Origin: Brevundimonas aurantiaca
GTDB taxonomy: Bacteria; Pseudomonadota; Alphaproteobacteria; Caulobacterales; Caulobacteraceae
DNA: 64,000 nucleotides
NCBI RefSeq assembly: GCF_014199955.1
Contig: NZ_JACHOQ010000001.1
Location: 248,001 to 312,000 of the forward strand
Direction of reading: 5' to 3'
In this document: in pieces, positions 39,865 through 47,696 of the stretch
Position numbering within the stretch: position 1 is the stretch's first letter
How the letters are laid out: the number at the start of each line of letters is the position of its first letter
The notes under the pieces: model-generated
The model's database searches: none
Told to the model about the DNA's origin: nothing
What the model saw: the letters and a program-made list of their open reading frames with translations, nothing else
Position numbers and translations under genes: made by a program

Positions 39865-39990
39865 TCATTCGGGCGGCATGGTCCAGTGCCGGGCCGGATT
39901 CAGTTCGGTGAACGGCCCCATCGCGATGGCCCGGGTCAGCCGGCGAGCGGCCCCCAGTCACAGGATCGGCGCGTCGGTCCGGATCTTCAT
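39865..39990 (-). pseudogene. Lasso precursor A2 interrupted by an in-frame TGA
   Basis: Reading from ATG 39990, which has a good AAGGAGA ribosome site, gives ten codons (MKIRTDAPIL), then TGA, then an open frame that aligns codon by codon with precursor A1: LGAARRLTR as the leader end, then a core of AIAMGPFTE (ring) and LNPARHWTMPPE (tail). Thr at -2, Ala1, Glu9, LNP, aromatic-Thr and Pro-Pro-Glu are all kept. The TGA replaces Arg11 of A1 and is one transition from CGA. Either the gene was recently inactivated, or the TGA (context TGA-C) is read through, or the base call is wrong. Confidence 0.75.
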
Positions 39991-40057
39991 TGATCCATCT
40001 CCTTCACGAAAAACGCCTCTGATCGCGGGGTCCGGGGCGAGGCCCAGCCCGGACGTC

Positions 40058-40077
40058 CGGGCCGCCGAAGCGGCCCG
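40058..40077. repeat. Hairpin between precursors A1 and A2
   Basis: CGGGCCGC-CGAA-GCGGCCCG is a perfect 8-base stem with a four-base loop, five bases after the A1 stop. No T-tract follows on the transcribed strand, so a factor-independent terminator is unlikely. It may stabilise the A1 message or reduce read-on into A2-B-C, which would give precursor in excess over enzymes. Confidence 0.55.
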
Positions 40078-40082
40078 TCCGC

Positions 40083-40211
40083 TCATTCGGTCGGCGGAAT
40101 CGTGTACTTCAGCACGGGATTCAGCTCGTCGAATTCGCCGCGCGAGTTGGCGCGGGTGAGCTGGCGAGCGGCGCCCAGGCGAACGAGGCGCGAGATGCTC
40201 TTGGTGGTCAT
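40083..40211 (-). CDS. Lasso peptide precursor A1
   Basis: A 42-residue precursor with a strong AGGAG site. The leader is 20 residues and ends GAARQLTR, with the conserved Thr at position -2 that the B and C enzymes need. The predicted core of 22 residues starts with Ala: ring part ANSRGEFDE and tail LNPVLKYTIPPTE. An Asp lies at 8 and a Glu at 9; A2 has Thr at 8 and Glu at 9, so Ala1-Glu9 is the likely ring closure (nine members). Bulky Lys15/Tyr16 could be steric plugs. Ala1 is rare; caulonodin VI of Caulobacter sp. K31 is a known example. The core boundary is predicted, not proven. Confidence 0.88.
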   Translation of the reverse strand: MTTKSISRLVRLGAARQLTRANSRGEFDELNPVLKYTIPPTE

Positions 40212-40228
40212 GGTCGTCTCCTCTTTCT

Positions 40229-40249
40229 GAAGGTCGACAGAAGGTCGAC
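40229..40249. promoter_or_regulatory. Tandem GAAGGTCGAC repeats upstream of precursor A1
   Basis: GAAGGTCGAC occurs at 40229-40238 and again at 40240-40249, an exact direct repeat with an 11-base period, close to one DNA turn. It lies 18 bases upstream of the A1 start and downstream of the GntR gene. It may be an operator or an untranslated-leader element. The binding protein is unknown. Confidence 0.4.
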
Positions 40250-40281
40250 GACGCACCATCAGCGCCCTATCGCAAATCGAT

Positions 40282-40848
40282 TCAAACAATATTGCGCGTG
40301 TATTCGGAGAGGTCTGGGTCGAGGCGTCGGACATGGGCGGCGAGCCGACCCGCCGCGACCCGCCACCGGGTATAGTAGGCGTCGAGCCGATCATCCGACT
40401 GCGGCGTGTCCTCATCCAGCAGCGCCTCGCCCAGCCGGCGCAGGGGCCCCAAGCGACGTCTGACCCTCACGAGGCTTTCAACGAGCGGCTGGTTCTCGCA
40501 GCGGGCGACCACCTCCAGGATCCAGAGATCGACAACCGCGTTGGCCGCATCGTGGGGTCCCGGAACCAAGCCGTCTCGCGCCGCGAGGCGCACATGGGCC
40601 GCCTCGAGATCCAGCAGACCGATGATGTCCTCAAACGGTGCGGCGCGGGTGAAGTATCCGAGCCCCCTGCGATCCTCGATCAGTCCCTCGCCACAGAGCC
40701 GGGAGAGCGCCTCCCGGACGGGGCTGGTGCTCAGCTTGAGCGAGGCCGCGATGTCCGCGACAGACAGATGCTGGCCCGGCGCAAGACCCTCCTCGAGGGC
40801 TGTTCGCAGGCTTGCCATGGCCATGCCGAAGGGATCGCGCTGTCTCAA
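40282..40848 (-). CDS. GntR-family regulator heading the lasso operon
   Basis: A 188-residue regulator. The N-terminal GntR winged HTH is clear (LAPGQHLSVADIAASLKLST, then SPVREALSRLCGEGLIEDRRGLGYFTR), and the C-terminal helical domain resembles FCD/VanR-type effector domains (LLDLEAAHVRLAA). It precedes precursor A1 by 70 bases in the same direction, so it may be co-transcribed and control the operon itself. The effector is unknown. GntR genes are reported beside proteobacterial lasso clusters. Confidence 0.8.
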   Translation of the reverse strand: MRQRDPFGMAMASLRTALEEGLAPGQHLSVADIAASLKLSTSPVREALSRLCGEGLIEDRRGLGYFTRAAPFEDIIGLLDLEAAHVRLAARDGLVPGPHDAANAVVDLWILEVVARCENQPLVESLVRVRRRLGPLRRLGEALLDEDTPQSDDRLDAYYTRWRVAAGRLAAHVRRLDPDLSEYTRNIV

Positions 40849-41088
40849 TCGGATCGCACCTGATGGGGAGGAACGCCCCGTAGATGGACGACCGCCCGCA
40901 AGAGGGTCGCCTGCGCGGGTGAGTGGCGCCTATGATGGGTTCCGCAATAAACTTGCGTCATGTCCGCAGCTTTTACGTCGTTGATATTTCTAGGGTTTCA
41001 TTTGACGCATGGCTGAGGCATTTTTCAACCTGTAGGGGTGCGGAGGTTTTGATCGCGTGATGTGGATGGCGGGGGCATAGACTGACAG

Positions 41089-41571
41089 ATGGACTCCCAG
41101 CACCCCCTGACGCCGAACGCCGTCCTCTCCACCAGCCTGCGCCTGATCCGCACGCACAGGCGTATGCGCACGATCGATGTGGCCCAGGGAATGAACATGG
41201 CCCTGCGATCCTACGAGCATTTCGAGTCCGGCGCGGGCCGGATCAACATCGAGCGGATCCACCGGTTCGCCGAAGTCACGGACAGTGACCCCCACGGCAT
41301 TATCGCCGCCCTCGCCCTGGGCTCTCCCGACTTCGCCTTGCGGTGCGCCGACAACAAACTTGCGACCATTCTGGTCGTGGTGCTCCAGGAGTTCGACGAG
41401 GAAGCCGGCGATGCGATCAACGACCTCGACGCCCGGACCCTGATCAACACCTTCACCAAGACCCTGAGAGATCTGGCCGTCCAGTCGGTTCACCGTGACG
41501 CCGAGGCCTATGCCTGGCTCGAGGAGCGACGCACCCGTTTGATGCGGCCAATCCGGGACGAAGGGACCTGA
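41089..41571 (+). CDS. XRE-type HTH protein
   Basis: A 160-residue protein with an N-terminal Cro/C1-type HTH (TSLRLIRTHRRMRTIDVAQGMN, MALRSYEHFESGAGRINIERIHRFAEVTDSD, given in parts), followed by a helical C-terminal domain (LATILVVVLQEFDEEAGDAI) of unknown type. It is the first gene rightward towards the conjugation operon and lies 90 bases before the LuxR-type gene. It may control transfer genes. No strong Shine-Dalgarno precedes the ATG. Confidence 0.7.
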   Translation: MDSQHPLTPNAVLSTSLRLIRTHRRMRTIDVAQGMNMALRSYEHFESGAGRINIERIHRFAEVTDSDPHGIIAALALGSPDFALRCADNKLATILVVVLQEFDEEAGDAINDLDARTLINTFTKTLRDLAVQSVHRDAEAYAWLEERRTRLMRPIRDEGT

Positions 41572-41661
41572 CTTCGCCACCGGAGCGCAACGACCGACCG
41601 TAGATCTACGGCGCCAGTCTCACGGGCTTCCCAGCGACGCGAAGGCGCGGCTTCATGAGGC

Positions 41662-41925
41662 ATGTCCCTCGTCCCGACATCGCCGGGCGCATCCGCGTCG
41701 TCGATCGACGACCTGTCCGACCGGCAGATCGCCTGTCTGCGGCTGGCCGCCACGGGCCTCTCCTCCCCAGGCATCGCCGAGCAGATCGGGATCTCTCCCC
41801 GCACGGTGGACGAGCATCTGGCGGCGGCCTGCGAGGTCCTCGGCGTGCGCACCCGGATCCAGGCCGTGGCGCAACTCGCCAAGGTCACGCGCGCCCTCGA
41901 GGAACCGCGCTCCTTCCTACCGTAA
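41662..41925 (+). CDS. LuxR-type HTH protein before the T4SS operon
   Basis: An 87-residue protein made of a short N-terminal tail and one LuxR-type HTH (LSDRQIACLRLAATGLSSPG, SPRTVDEHLAAACEVLGVRTRIQAVAQL in parts). There is no receiver or autoinducer domain. It shares SPRTVD and VRTRI(E/Q)AVA with the small LuxR protein at 29935-30177, which suggests common origin. It lies 76 bases before virB1, in the same direction, and is a plausible regulator of transfer. Confidence 0.75.
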   Translation: MSLVPTSPGASASSIDDLSDRQIACLRLAATGLSSPGIAEQIGISPRTVDEHLAAACEVLGVRTRIQAVAQLAKVTRALEEPRSFLP

Positions 41926-42001
41926 ATCTCCCACGGGAATCTCGCGGGTGGTCCGCGAACCACCGCTCCTGCTGAGGTGAAGCCTTCTCGCTGGAGGCTC
42001 C

Positions 42002-42628
42002 ATGCTCGAACTCGCCGCCGTCCTCGCCTTGTCGCAGGCTTGCGCCCCGTCGGTCGCGCCCGAGACGCTCGCGGCGATCGCCCATGTCGAAAGCCGGTTC
42101 GATCCGTTGGCGATCGGCGTCAATCGCGGCGGCCCGGCGCCCGTGCGATCCCGGGACGCCCGGGAAGCGGCGCGGACCGCCCGGTCGCTTCTGGCGCGCG
42201 GCGCCAACATCGATCTCGGGCTCGCCCAGATCAACAGCAGCAATCTCGACTGGCTGGACCTGTCGGTCGAGGACGCCTTCGACCCCTGCCGCAATCTGGC
42301 GGCGGCGGCGACCGTGCTGAAGGCCGGATACCGGGTTTCCGGGAGTACGCCGTCCGACCGCCAGTCGGCCCTGCGGGTCGCCCTGTCCCGCTACAACACC
42401 GGCGACGCCCGGCGGGGTTTCGACAACGGCTATGTCGGGCGGGTGGAGGCCGCGGCTGTCCGGCTGAGCCTGATGGCGCCGCCGATCCTCCGGGACGTCG
42501 CTCCCCCTCTCGAAACAACCGCCGTCGCGGCCTCGCCGGAGCCGGTGTCCCCGCCCGCGCCGCCCTGGGATGTCTTCGGCCGGGCGCGGGCCGGCGTCGT
42601 CGTCTTCTCAACCTCAGCCGAATGGTGA
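42002..42628 (+). CDS. virB1: VirB1-like lytic transglycosylase
   Basis: A 208-residue SLT-family muramidase that opens the peptidoglycan for T4SS assembly. The catalytic Glu lies in AHVESRFDPLAIGVN (residue about 30), with INSSNLDWL and ALSRYNTGD as the later family motifs. The N-terminus is a short signal-like segment and the C-terminus is Pro-rich. GGAGG precedes the ATG. It is the first gene of a continuous virB operon that runs to 53998. Confidence 0.88.
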   Translation: MLELAAVLALSQACAPSVAPETLAAIAHVESRFDPLAIGVNRGGPAPVRSRDAREAARTARSLLARGANIDLGLAQINSSNLDWLDLSVEDAFDPCRNLAAAATVLKAGYRVSGSTPSDRQSALRVALSRYNTGDARRGFDNGYVGRVEAAAVRLSLMAPPILRDVAPPLETTAVAASPEPVSPPAPPWDVFGRARAGVVVFSTSAEW

Positions 42629-42633
42629 TCCCG

Positions 42634-42945
42634 ATGAGCCCGATCGCGTCCGCGCGCCGCCCTTCCCACACTCTGGCGGCGACCCTGGCCATCGCCCTGG
42701 CCGCCACCGCCCTGTCCGCTCAGCCGGCCATGGCCTCGGCCAATGTCGAGGGCCTCCTCCAGAATGTGGTCGACATGCTGACGGGCAATACCGCCCGTTT
42801 GCTGGCCGTCCTCGCGGTCGTCGTCGTCGGCATCCTCTGGATGTTCGGCCTGTTCGATCTGCGACGCGCGGCGATCGTCGTCCTCGGCATCGTCGTGGTC
42901 TTCGGCGCGGCGGAGATCGTCAATCTGATCACGGGCGGCGCCTGA
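42634..42945 (+). CDS. virB2: VirB2-like pilin
   Basis: A 103-residue pilin precursor. A long signal sequence ends near AMA-SA (about residue 30). Two hydrophobic helices follow (TARLLAVLAVVVVGILWMF and AAIVVLGIVVVFGAAEIV), the standard VirB2/TrbC form. ATG 42622 is an alternative start that overlaps the virB1 stop. It would polymerise into the conjugative pilus. Confidence 0.85.
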   Translation: MSPIASARRPSHTLAATLAIALAATALSAQPAMASANVEGLLQNVVDMLTGNTARLLAVLAVVVVGILWMFGLFDLRRAAIVVLGIVVVFGAAEIVNLITGGA

Positions 42946-43127
42946 TGCCCTCGCCCGGCCTACTTCTGACGATCGGGGCGACCTCGGCCTTCCTGGCCCT
43001 GTGCCTGGCGCTCGGGCTCGGCCTCCTCTCGCCCAAACGGTTCGCCCAGAGCGTCGCCGGGGGCGCCTGCGGGATCGCCCTGGTGGTCGCCGGATCCTGG
43101 ATGATGGAGGGCGGCGCCCATGGCTGA
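42945..43127 (+). CDS. Small two-helix membrane protein between virB2 and virB3
   Basis: A 60-residue protein with two hydrophobic segments (GLLLTIGATSAFLALCLALG and SVAGGACGIALVVAGSWMM). The ATG overlaps the virB2 stop and its end overlaps virB3 by eight bases, so it is translated as part of the operon. It is not a standard virB subunit. The size and layout resemble a second small pilin-like or VirB3-like protein, but I cannot assign it. Confidence 0.6.
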   Translation: MPSPGLLLTIGATSAFLALCLALGLGLLSPKRFAQSVAGGACGIALVVAGSWMMEGGAHG

Positions 43128-43455
43128 GGAACGTCTCACCGAGGACCCGTTGTTCCTGGCCTGCACCCGTCCCGCGATGGTGATGGGCGTGCCGATGGAG
43201 GCCATGGGGGTCAATGTCATCCTGTCGGGGGTCGTCTTCCTCGTCGGCGGCAGCCTCCTCTATCTGCTCGTGGCGCCGGCCCTGCACCTGGTGTTCCGGG
43301 CGATCTGCCGGGCGGACCACAACGCCTTCCGCCTCCTGTTCCTCTATGTGGACACCAAGGGCCGGTGCCGGAACGGCGCCCTGTGGGGCGGCAGTTCGGT
43401 GTCTCCCCTCCCGCTCGTCCGCCGCTACCGGCCGGTGGAGGTTCTCCGTGGGTGA
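43120..43455 (+). CDS. virB3: VirB3-like inner-membrane T4SS protein
   Basis: A 111-residue protein with the VirB3/TrbD signature near its start (EDPLFLACTRPAMVMGVP), then one or two hydrophobic segments (VNVILSGVVFLVGGSLLYLLVAPALHL in two parts). It normally works with VirB4 at the inner membrane. It overlaps the small upstream gene by eight bases and virB4 by eight bases. Confidence 0.88.
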   Translation: MAEERLTEDPLFLACTRPAMVMGVPMEAMGVNVILSGVVFLVGGSLLYLLVAPALHLVFRAICRADHNAFRLLFLYVDTKGRCRNGALWGGSSVSPLPLVRRYRPVEVLRG

Positions 43456-45823
43456 CGGCGGCGCGCCATCGTCCCGCCTGCGCCGGGAGACCGAGTTCCG
43501 GGCCCAGCTCCCCTATGCGCGCCATGTGAACGACCATGTGGTCGCGCTGGACAGCGGCGCCCTGATGATGGTGTTCCAGGTCGCCGGCGCCAGTTTCGAG
43601 ACCGCTGATGCGCTCGACCTGAACGACTGGCACGTCAAGCTCAACCAGGCGTGGCGGAATCTCGCTGACGACCGGCTGGCGGTCTGGCACCACGTCGTCC
43701 GCCGCGAGGTCGAACCTTCGCCGTCGACGGGCCATGCCTCGGCCTTCGCTGCCGGTCTTGCCGAGGCCTATGACGCTCGGATGGCCAGCCGCCGGCTCTG
43801 GGTCAACGAGCTGTTCGTGACCCTGGTCCTGCATCCGGGACGCGACGGCGCGGATCGCGCCGCGGCCATGATGCGGCGCCTGCGTCAGGCTCGCCGGGAC
43901 GACGGCGAGGTCATGACGGCCCAGGTGAGGCGTCTCGAGGAGGCCGGGCGCGACCTGGCGCAGTACCTCGATCGCTATACGCCGCGGTCCCTGGGCCTCT
44001 ACGAGAAGAGCGGACTTTGGTTCTCCGAGCCTCTGGAGGTCATGGGTCTGATCCTGACCGGGCGCCGGTTCGCCGCGCCGCTCGTCCACGGCCACCTCGG
44101 AGCGGCGATCTACACCGTCCGCACGATCTTCGGCCGCGAGATCCTGGAGCTGCGCGACGCGGCCGGGGAGCGGTTTGGCGGGGTGCTGGCTATCAAGGAG
44201 TATCCGGCGACGACACGGCCGGGTCTCTGGGACGCCCTGCTGAACGCCCGGTTCGGCTTCGTCATGTCGCAGTCCTTCGCCTTCCTGTCGAAAGCCGCTG
44301 CCCGCGCGGTGATGGAGCGCAAGCAGAACCAGATGGTCTCGGCGCGCGATCGCGCCGGATCGCAGATCGAGGGCCTGTCAGACGCCCTGGACGAGTTGAC
44401 CAGCAATCGGTTCGTCATGGGCGAGCATCAGGCCTCCGTCCTGATCCACGGCGAGACGCCGTCGGCCCTCGCGGACCATCTGTCCAAGGCCCGCGCGGTG
44501 CTCGCCGATTCCGGCCTCGTCGTCGCGCGGGAGGATCTCGGGCTGGAAGCGGCCTTCTGGTCCCAGTTCCCCGGCGTCTTCTCCAGACGCACCCGGCCGG
44601 CCGCGATCACCTCGCGCAATTTCGCGGCGCTTGCGCCTCTTCACGCCCACCCGGTCGGCAAGGCCGAGGGCAATCACTGGGGGCCGGCCGTTGCGGTGCT
44701 GCGCACCACGGCCGGCTCACCCTTCCACTTCAACTTCCACGTCGGCGACCTGGGCCACACCTTCATCTGCGGCCCCTCGGGATCCGGCAAGACAGTCGTC
44801 CAGAACTTCATGCTCGCCCAACTCGAGCGGTTCGGCGCCCAGCAGCTCTTCATCGACAAGGATCGAGGCGCGGAGATCTTCGTCAGGGCCAGCGGCGGGA
44901 CCTATCTGGCGCTTCGCAACGGAGAGCCGACCGGCTTCGCCCCCTTCAAGGCGCTGTCGCCCTCGGCCGCCAACCGGGCCTTCCTCGTGCGCCTGATCCG
45001 CACCCTTGTGGCCCGACCGGACGAGACGCTGACGGTCGCACAGGCGCGCGCCATCGACGACGGCGTCAGCGCGCTCGAAGCCCTGCCGCGCGAACGCCGC
45101 TCGGTCGCGGCCCTGCGCAGCCTGCTGGGCCAGGCCGACGCCGGGGGCATCGGCGCGCGCCTGGAACGCTGGCAGAAGGGCGGGCCTCTCGGCTGGGTGC
45201 TCGACAATGACGAGGACGCGCTCAGCCTCGGCGCCCGGTTCACCGGCTTCGACATCACCCAGGTTCTGGACCACGACGAGGTCCGCACGCCAGCGATGCT
45301 CTATCTCTTCCATCGCATCGCCGAACGGGTGGACGGCCGCCGTCTGGTTCTGGACATCGACGAATTCTGGAAGGTTCTGGGCGACTCCGCCTTCACCGAC
45401 CTGGCCCAGGACGGGCTGAAGACCTGGCGCAAGCAGAACGCCTTCATGGTGTTCGGCACCCAGTCGCCCGCCGATGCACTGCGGTCGCCGATCGCCCACG
45501 CGATCCTCGAGCAGTGCGCGACCCAGATCTTCCTGCCGAACGCCCATGGCCAGGCGCGGGACTACATCGACGGCTTCGGCCTGACCCGCGAAGAGTTCCG
45601 CCTCGTCCGTGAGGAGCTGACGCCGGAGTCCCACCGCTTCCTCGTCAAGCAGGGCCACGACAGCGTCGTGGTCGAACTCGACCTCGGCGGCATGGACGAC
45701 GCCCTCGCCGTGCTGTCCGGCCGCGCTGGAACGGTCGCCCTTCTGGACCGCCTGCGGGCCGAGGTCGGCGACGACTATGCGCAGTGGCGCGCCCCCTTCC
45801 ACGAGCAAAGGAGAAGCCTGTGA
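43448..45823 (+). CDS. virB4: VirB4-like T4SS ATPase
   Basis: A 791-residue AAA+ ATPase that powers pilus assembly and substrate transfer. Walker A is GPSGSGKT (residues 442-449) and Walker B is LVLDIDEFWK. The N-terminal CagE/TrbE-like domain is intact (ETEFRAQLPYARHVNDHVVAL). The frame is open further upstream, but GTG 43448 overlapping the virB3 stop is the sensible start. The length is near the family norm of about 800. Confidence 0.92.
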   Translation: MGDGGAPSSRLRRETEFRAQLPYARHVNDHVVALDSGALMMVFQVAGASFETADALDLNDWHVKLNQAWRNLADDRLAVWHHVVRREVEPSPSTGHASAFAAGLAEAYDARMASRRLWVNELFVTLVLHPGRDGADRAAAMMRRLRQARRDDGEVMTAQVRRLEEAGRDLAQYLDRYTPRSLGLYEKSGLWFSEPLEVMGLILTGRRFAAPLVHGHLGAAIYTVRTIFGREILELRDAAGERFGGVLAIKEYPATTRPGLWDALLNARFGFVMSQSFAFLSKAAARAVMERKQNQMVSARDRAGSQIEGLSDALDELTSNRFVMGEHQASVLIHGETPSALADHLSKARAVLADSGLVVAREDLGLEAAFWSQFPGVFSRRTRPAAITSRNFAALAPLHAHPVGKAEGNHWGPAVAVLRTTAGSPFHFNFHVGDLGHTFICGPSGSGKTVVQNFMLAQLERFGAQQLFIDKDRGAEIFVRASGGTYLALRNGEPTGFAPFKALSPSAANRAFLVRLIRTLVARPDETLTVAQARAIDDGVSALEALPRERRSVAALRSLLGQADAGGIGARLERWQKGGPLGWVLDNDEDALSLGARFTGFDITQVLDHDEVRTPAMLYLFHRIAERVDGRRLVLDIDEFWKVLGDSAFTDLAQDGLKTWRKQNAFMVFGTQSPADALRSPIAHAILEQCATQIFLPNAHGQARDYIDGFGLTREEFRLVREELTPESHRFLVKQGHDSVVVELDLGGMDDALAVLSGRAGTVALLDRLRAEVGDDYAQWRAPFHEQRRSL

Positions 45824-46548
45824 TCTTCCGCCCTCTCGCCGCGACGGCCCTGGCCGCCGGCCTGTTGTTCGCCGCCCCCGCCGCCCATGCCCAGTACGTC
45901 GTCCACGATCCCCCGGCCCTGGTGCAGATGATCGAGGATGCGCGGACCAGCTTGGAGCAGTTGCGGGCCCTGCAAGCCCAGATCGAGGAACAGCGCGCCC
46001 TGTTCGACAGTCTGAACGATCTGTCGGACGTCAACCGCCTGGCCGAACGCCTCGGCCTGCCCGAGGTGCGCAACCCCCTCCCCGACAGCCGCGCGCTGCG
46101 CGCCGCCGCCGAGGGCGACCTGGGCGCGCTTGGCGCTCTGGCGGAGCGGGCCGATGCGATCCGCCGCCAGACCCGGCTCTACACCCCGGCTGAGGGCGAC
46201 CTGTCCGAGGCCGACGCCTACTACCGGGACAGTCTGGAGCGGGCCGGCGCGCGAACGGCCCGGGACCTGGCGATCGGCGAGGCTGTCGGCGCGGCCTCCG
46301 ATCAGAGACTGGACGGTCTGGAGGCCCTGCGTCGGGCGCTGGACACCGCGCCCAATGCAAGGGCGGTGATGGATCTGGAAGCGCGGCTCTCGGCCGAACA
46401 GGCGCTGATCCAGAACGAACAGCTCCGCCTCCAGGGCCTCGCCGTCACCCAGGCGGCCGAAGCCCGCCTTGAGGAACAACGCCACAGGGAGCGCGCCGCG
46501 GCCGCGCGCGCCGCGCGCCAATCCGCCTACGAACGGACGTTCCGGTGA
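45820..46548 (+). CDS. virB5: VirB5-like minor pilin
   Basis: A 242-residue periplasmic protein. A signal peptide ends at AHAQ (about residue 26), and a long helical body rich in Gln/Glu/Ala follows (TSLEQLRALQAQIEEQRALF), the VirB5/TrbJ form. GTG 45820 has AAGGAGAA upstream and overlaps the virB4 stop. VirB5 sits at the pilus tip and helps in contact with the recipient. Confidence 0.82.
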   Translation: MIFRPLAATALAAGLLFAAPAAHAQYVVHDPPALVQMIEDARTSLEQLRALQAQIEEQRALFDSLNDLSDVNRLAERLGLPEVRNPLPDSRALRAAAEGDLGALGALAERADAIRRQTRLYTPAEGDLSEADAYYRDSLERAGARTARDLAIGEAVGAASDQRLDGLEALRRALDTAPNARAVMDLEARLSAEQALIQNEQLRLQGLAVTQAAEARLEEQRHRERAAAARAARQSAYERTFR

Positions 46549-46769
46549 AGCGGCTCGTCGGTCTCGCCGGGCTGCTGGTGGCGGCCTGTTCCAGTCCAGA
46601 GCGGACTGCGGCGGAGTTTGCCGCGGATCCGGAAGCGGCGGTGAGGACCGCGGCCGAGTGCGATGCGGGCGCCCGCCATCCGGACTGTTCGGCCGCGCGG
46701 GAAGGCCTGGCGGAAGCCCGTCGCCGGGAGCGGATGGACGTCTATGCCCGGACGATCGGCGAGCCCTGA
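46545..46769 (+). CDS. eexN: EexN-like entry-exclusion lipoprotein
   Basis: A 74-residue lipoprotein. The lipobox is LLVAACSS, and the mature part has the EexN pattern of two spaced Cys (AAECDAGARHPDCSAAREGLAEA). Entry-exclusion proteins stop uptake of the same element by a cell that already carries it. It overlaps virB5 by four bases and precedes virB6 by two, a usual place for eex genes. Confidence 0.75.
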   Translation: MKRLVGLAGLLVAACSSPERTAAEFAADPEAAVRTAAECDAGARHPDCSAAREGLAEARRRERMDVYARTIGEP

Positions 46770-46771
46770 TC

Positions 46772-47695
46772 ATGTCGTTCCGCGTCTTCGAGCCGAGCTA
46801 CGACTTTATCGACGAACGCCTGAATGTGTTCCTGGGCGAGCGTCTCGCCTCGGTCATCGGCGAGGTGGACGGCCCGCTGCGCATCGCCCTGCTCCTCTAT
46901 GTCGTCCTCTACGGCATCGCGATCCTGCGGGGCGCCATCGCCGAGCCGGTCATGGATTTCGCCGTCCGCTCGATCAAGCTGGCCTTCCTCTATGGCCTGG
47001 CGACGACGCCCGCCTATTCCAGCTTCGTCACCGAGCCCCTGTTCACCAGCCTGCCCAACGCCCTGACCCGGGCGGTCAGCGGATCGGAGACGCCGAGCGT
47101 CGGAGCCGCCTTCGACCAGTTCTTCGCCTATGCCGCCTGGCTCGGCGAGGACATCTCGCGCGACGCCTCGGCCTTCAACCCGGCGCCCTATATCGTCGCC
47201 GCGGCGGTCTTCATCATCGGCGCCTTGGCCGCGGCCCTCGGCTTCGGCGTGGTCCTCGTCGCCAAGCTCGCCCTGGCCCTTCTGGTCACCCTCGGCCCGA
47301 TCTTCATCGCCTGCGCATTGTTCGACGCCACCCGCCGCTATTTCTTCGGCTGGCTGAGCCAGGCCGTGAACTATCTGGTCCTGTTCGCCCTGATCATCGT
47401 CATCTTCCAGCTGGTCCTCTCGCTGGTGCGTGACCAGTGGGGCGCCATCCAGGGCGCGGATCCGATGATTGGCGGCCTGATCTTCGTCGCCCTGTGCCTG
47501 CTGGGCGCGATCTTCTTCCTGCAGACCCCGGCGATCGCGGCGGGTATCGCCGGCGGCGCCAGCGCCGGCCTCGCCGACTTCGCCAACGCCGCCGCCCTCG
47601 GATCCGGGTACTCGGGCCGGGCGCGCGGACCACTGGAAGCCAGCCGCCAGCCGCCCAAGGGCGGCGGAACCATTCGACCGACGAACGGAGCCTGA
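46772..47695 (+). CDS. virB6: VirB6-like polytopic T4SS protein
   Basis: A 307-residue inner-membrane protein with about six hydrophobic segments and the VirB6/TrbL layout (FEPSYDFIDERLNVFL start; AAAVFIIGALAAALGFGVVLVAKLALALLVTLGP core, in parts). It forms part of the inner-membrane channel. ATG 46772 follows the eexN stop closely. The C-terminal tail is short and Gly/Arg-rich. Confidence 0.85.
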   Translation: MSFRVFEPSYDFIDERLNVFLGERLASVIGEVDGPLRIALLLYVVLYGIAILRGAIAEPVMDFAVRSIKLAFLYGLATTPAYSSFVTEPLFTSLPNALTRAVSGSETPSVGAAFDQFFAYAAWLGEDISRDASAFNPAPYIVAAAVFIIGALAAALGFGVVLVAKLALALLVTLGPIFIACALFDATRRYFFGWLSQAVNYLVLFALIIVIFQLVLSLVRDQWGAIQGADPMIGGLIFVALCLLGAIFFLQTPAIAAGIAGGASAGLADFANAAALGSGYSGRARGPLEASRQPPKGGGTIRPTNGA

Positions 47696-47696
47696 C

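Noticed and set aside
39362..39961. Open frame of 199 codons across precursor A2 and the B gene
   Set aside because: It begins at a GTG inside A2, runs antisense-like in codon use through the B gene, and shows no family motifs. It is a high-GC shadow frame.
40058..40077. Factor-independent terminator after A1
   Set aside because: The stem is strong but no T-tract follows in the direction of transcription, and A2, B and C continue downstream.
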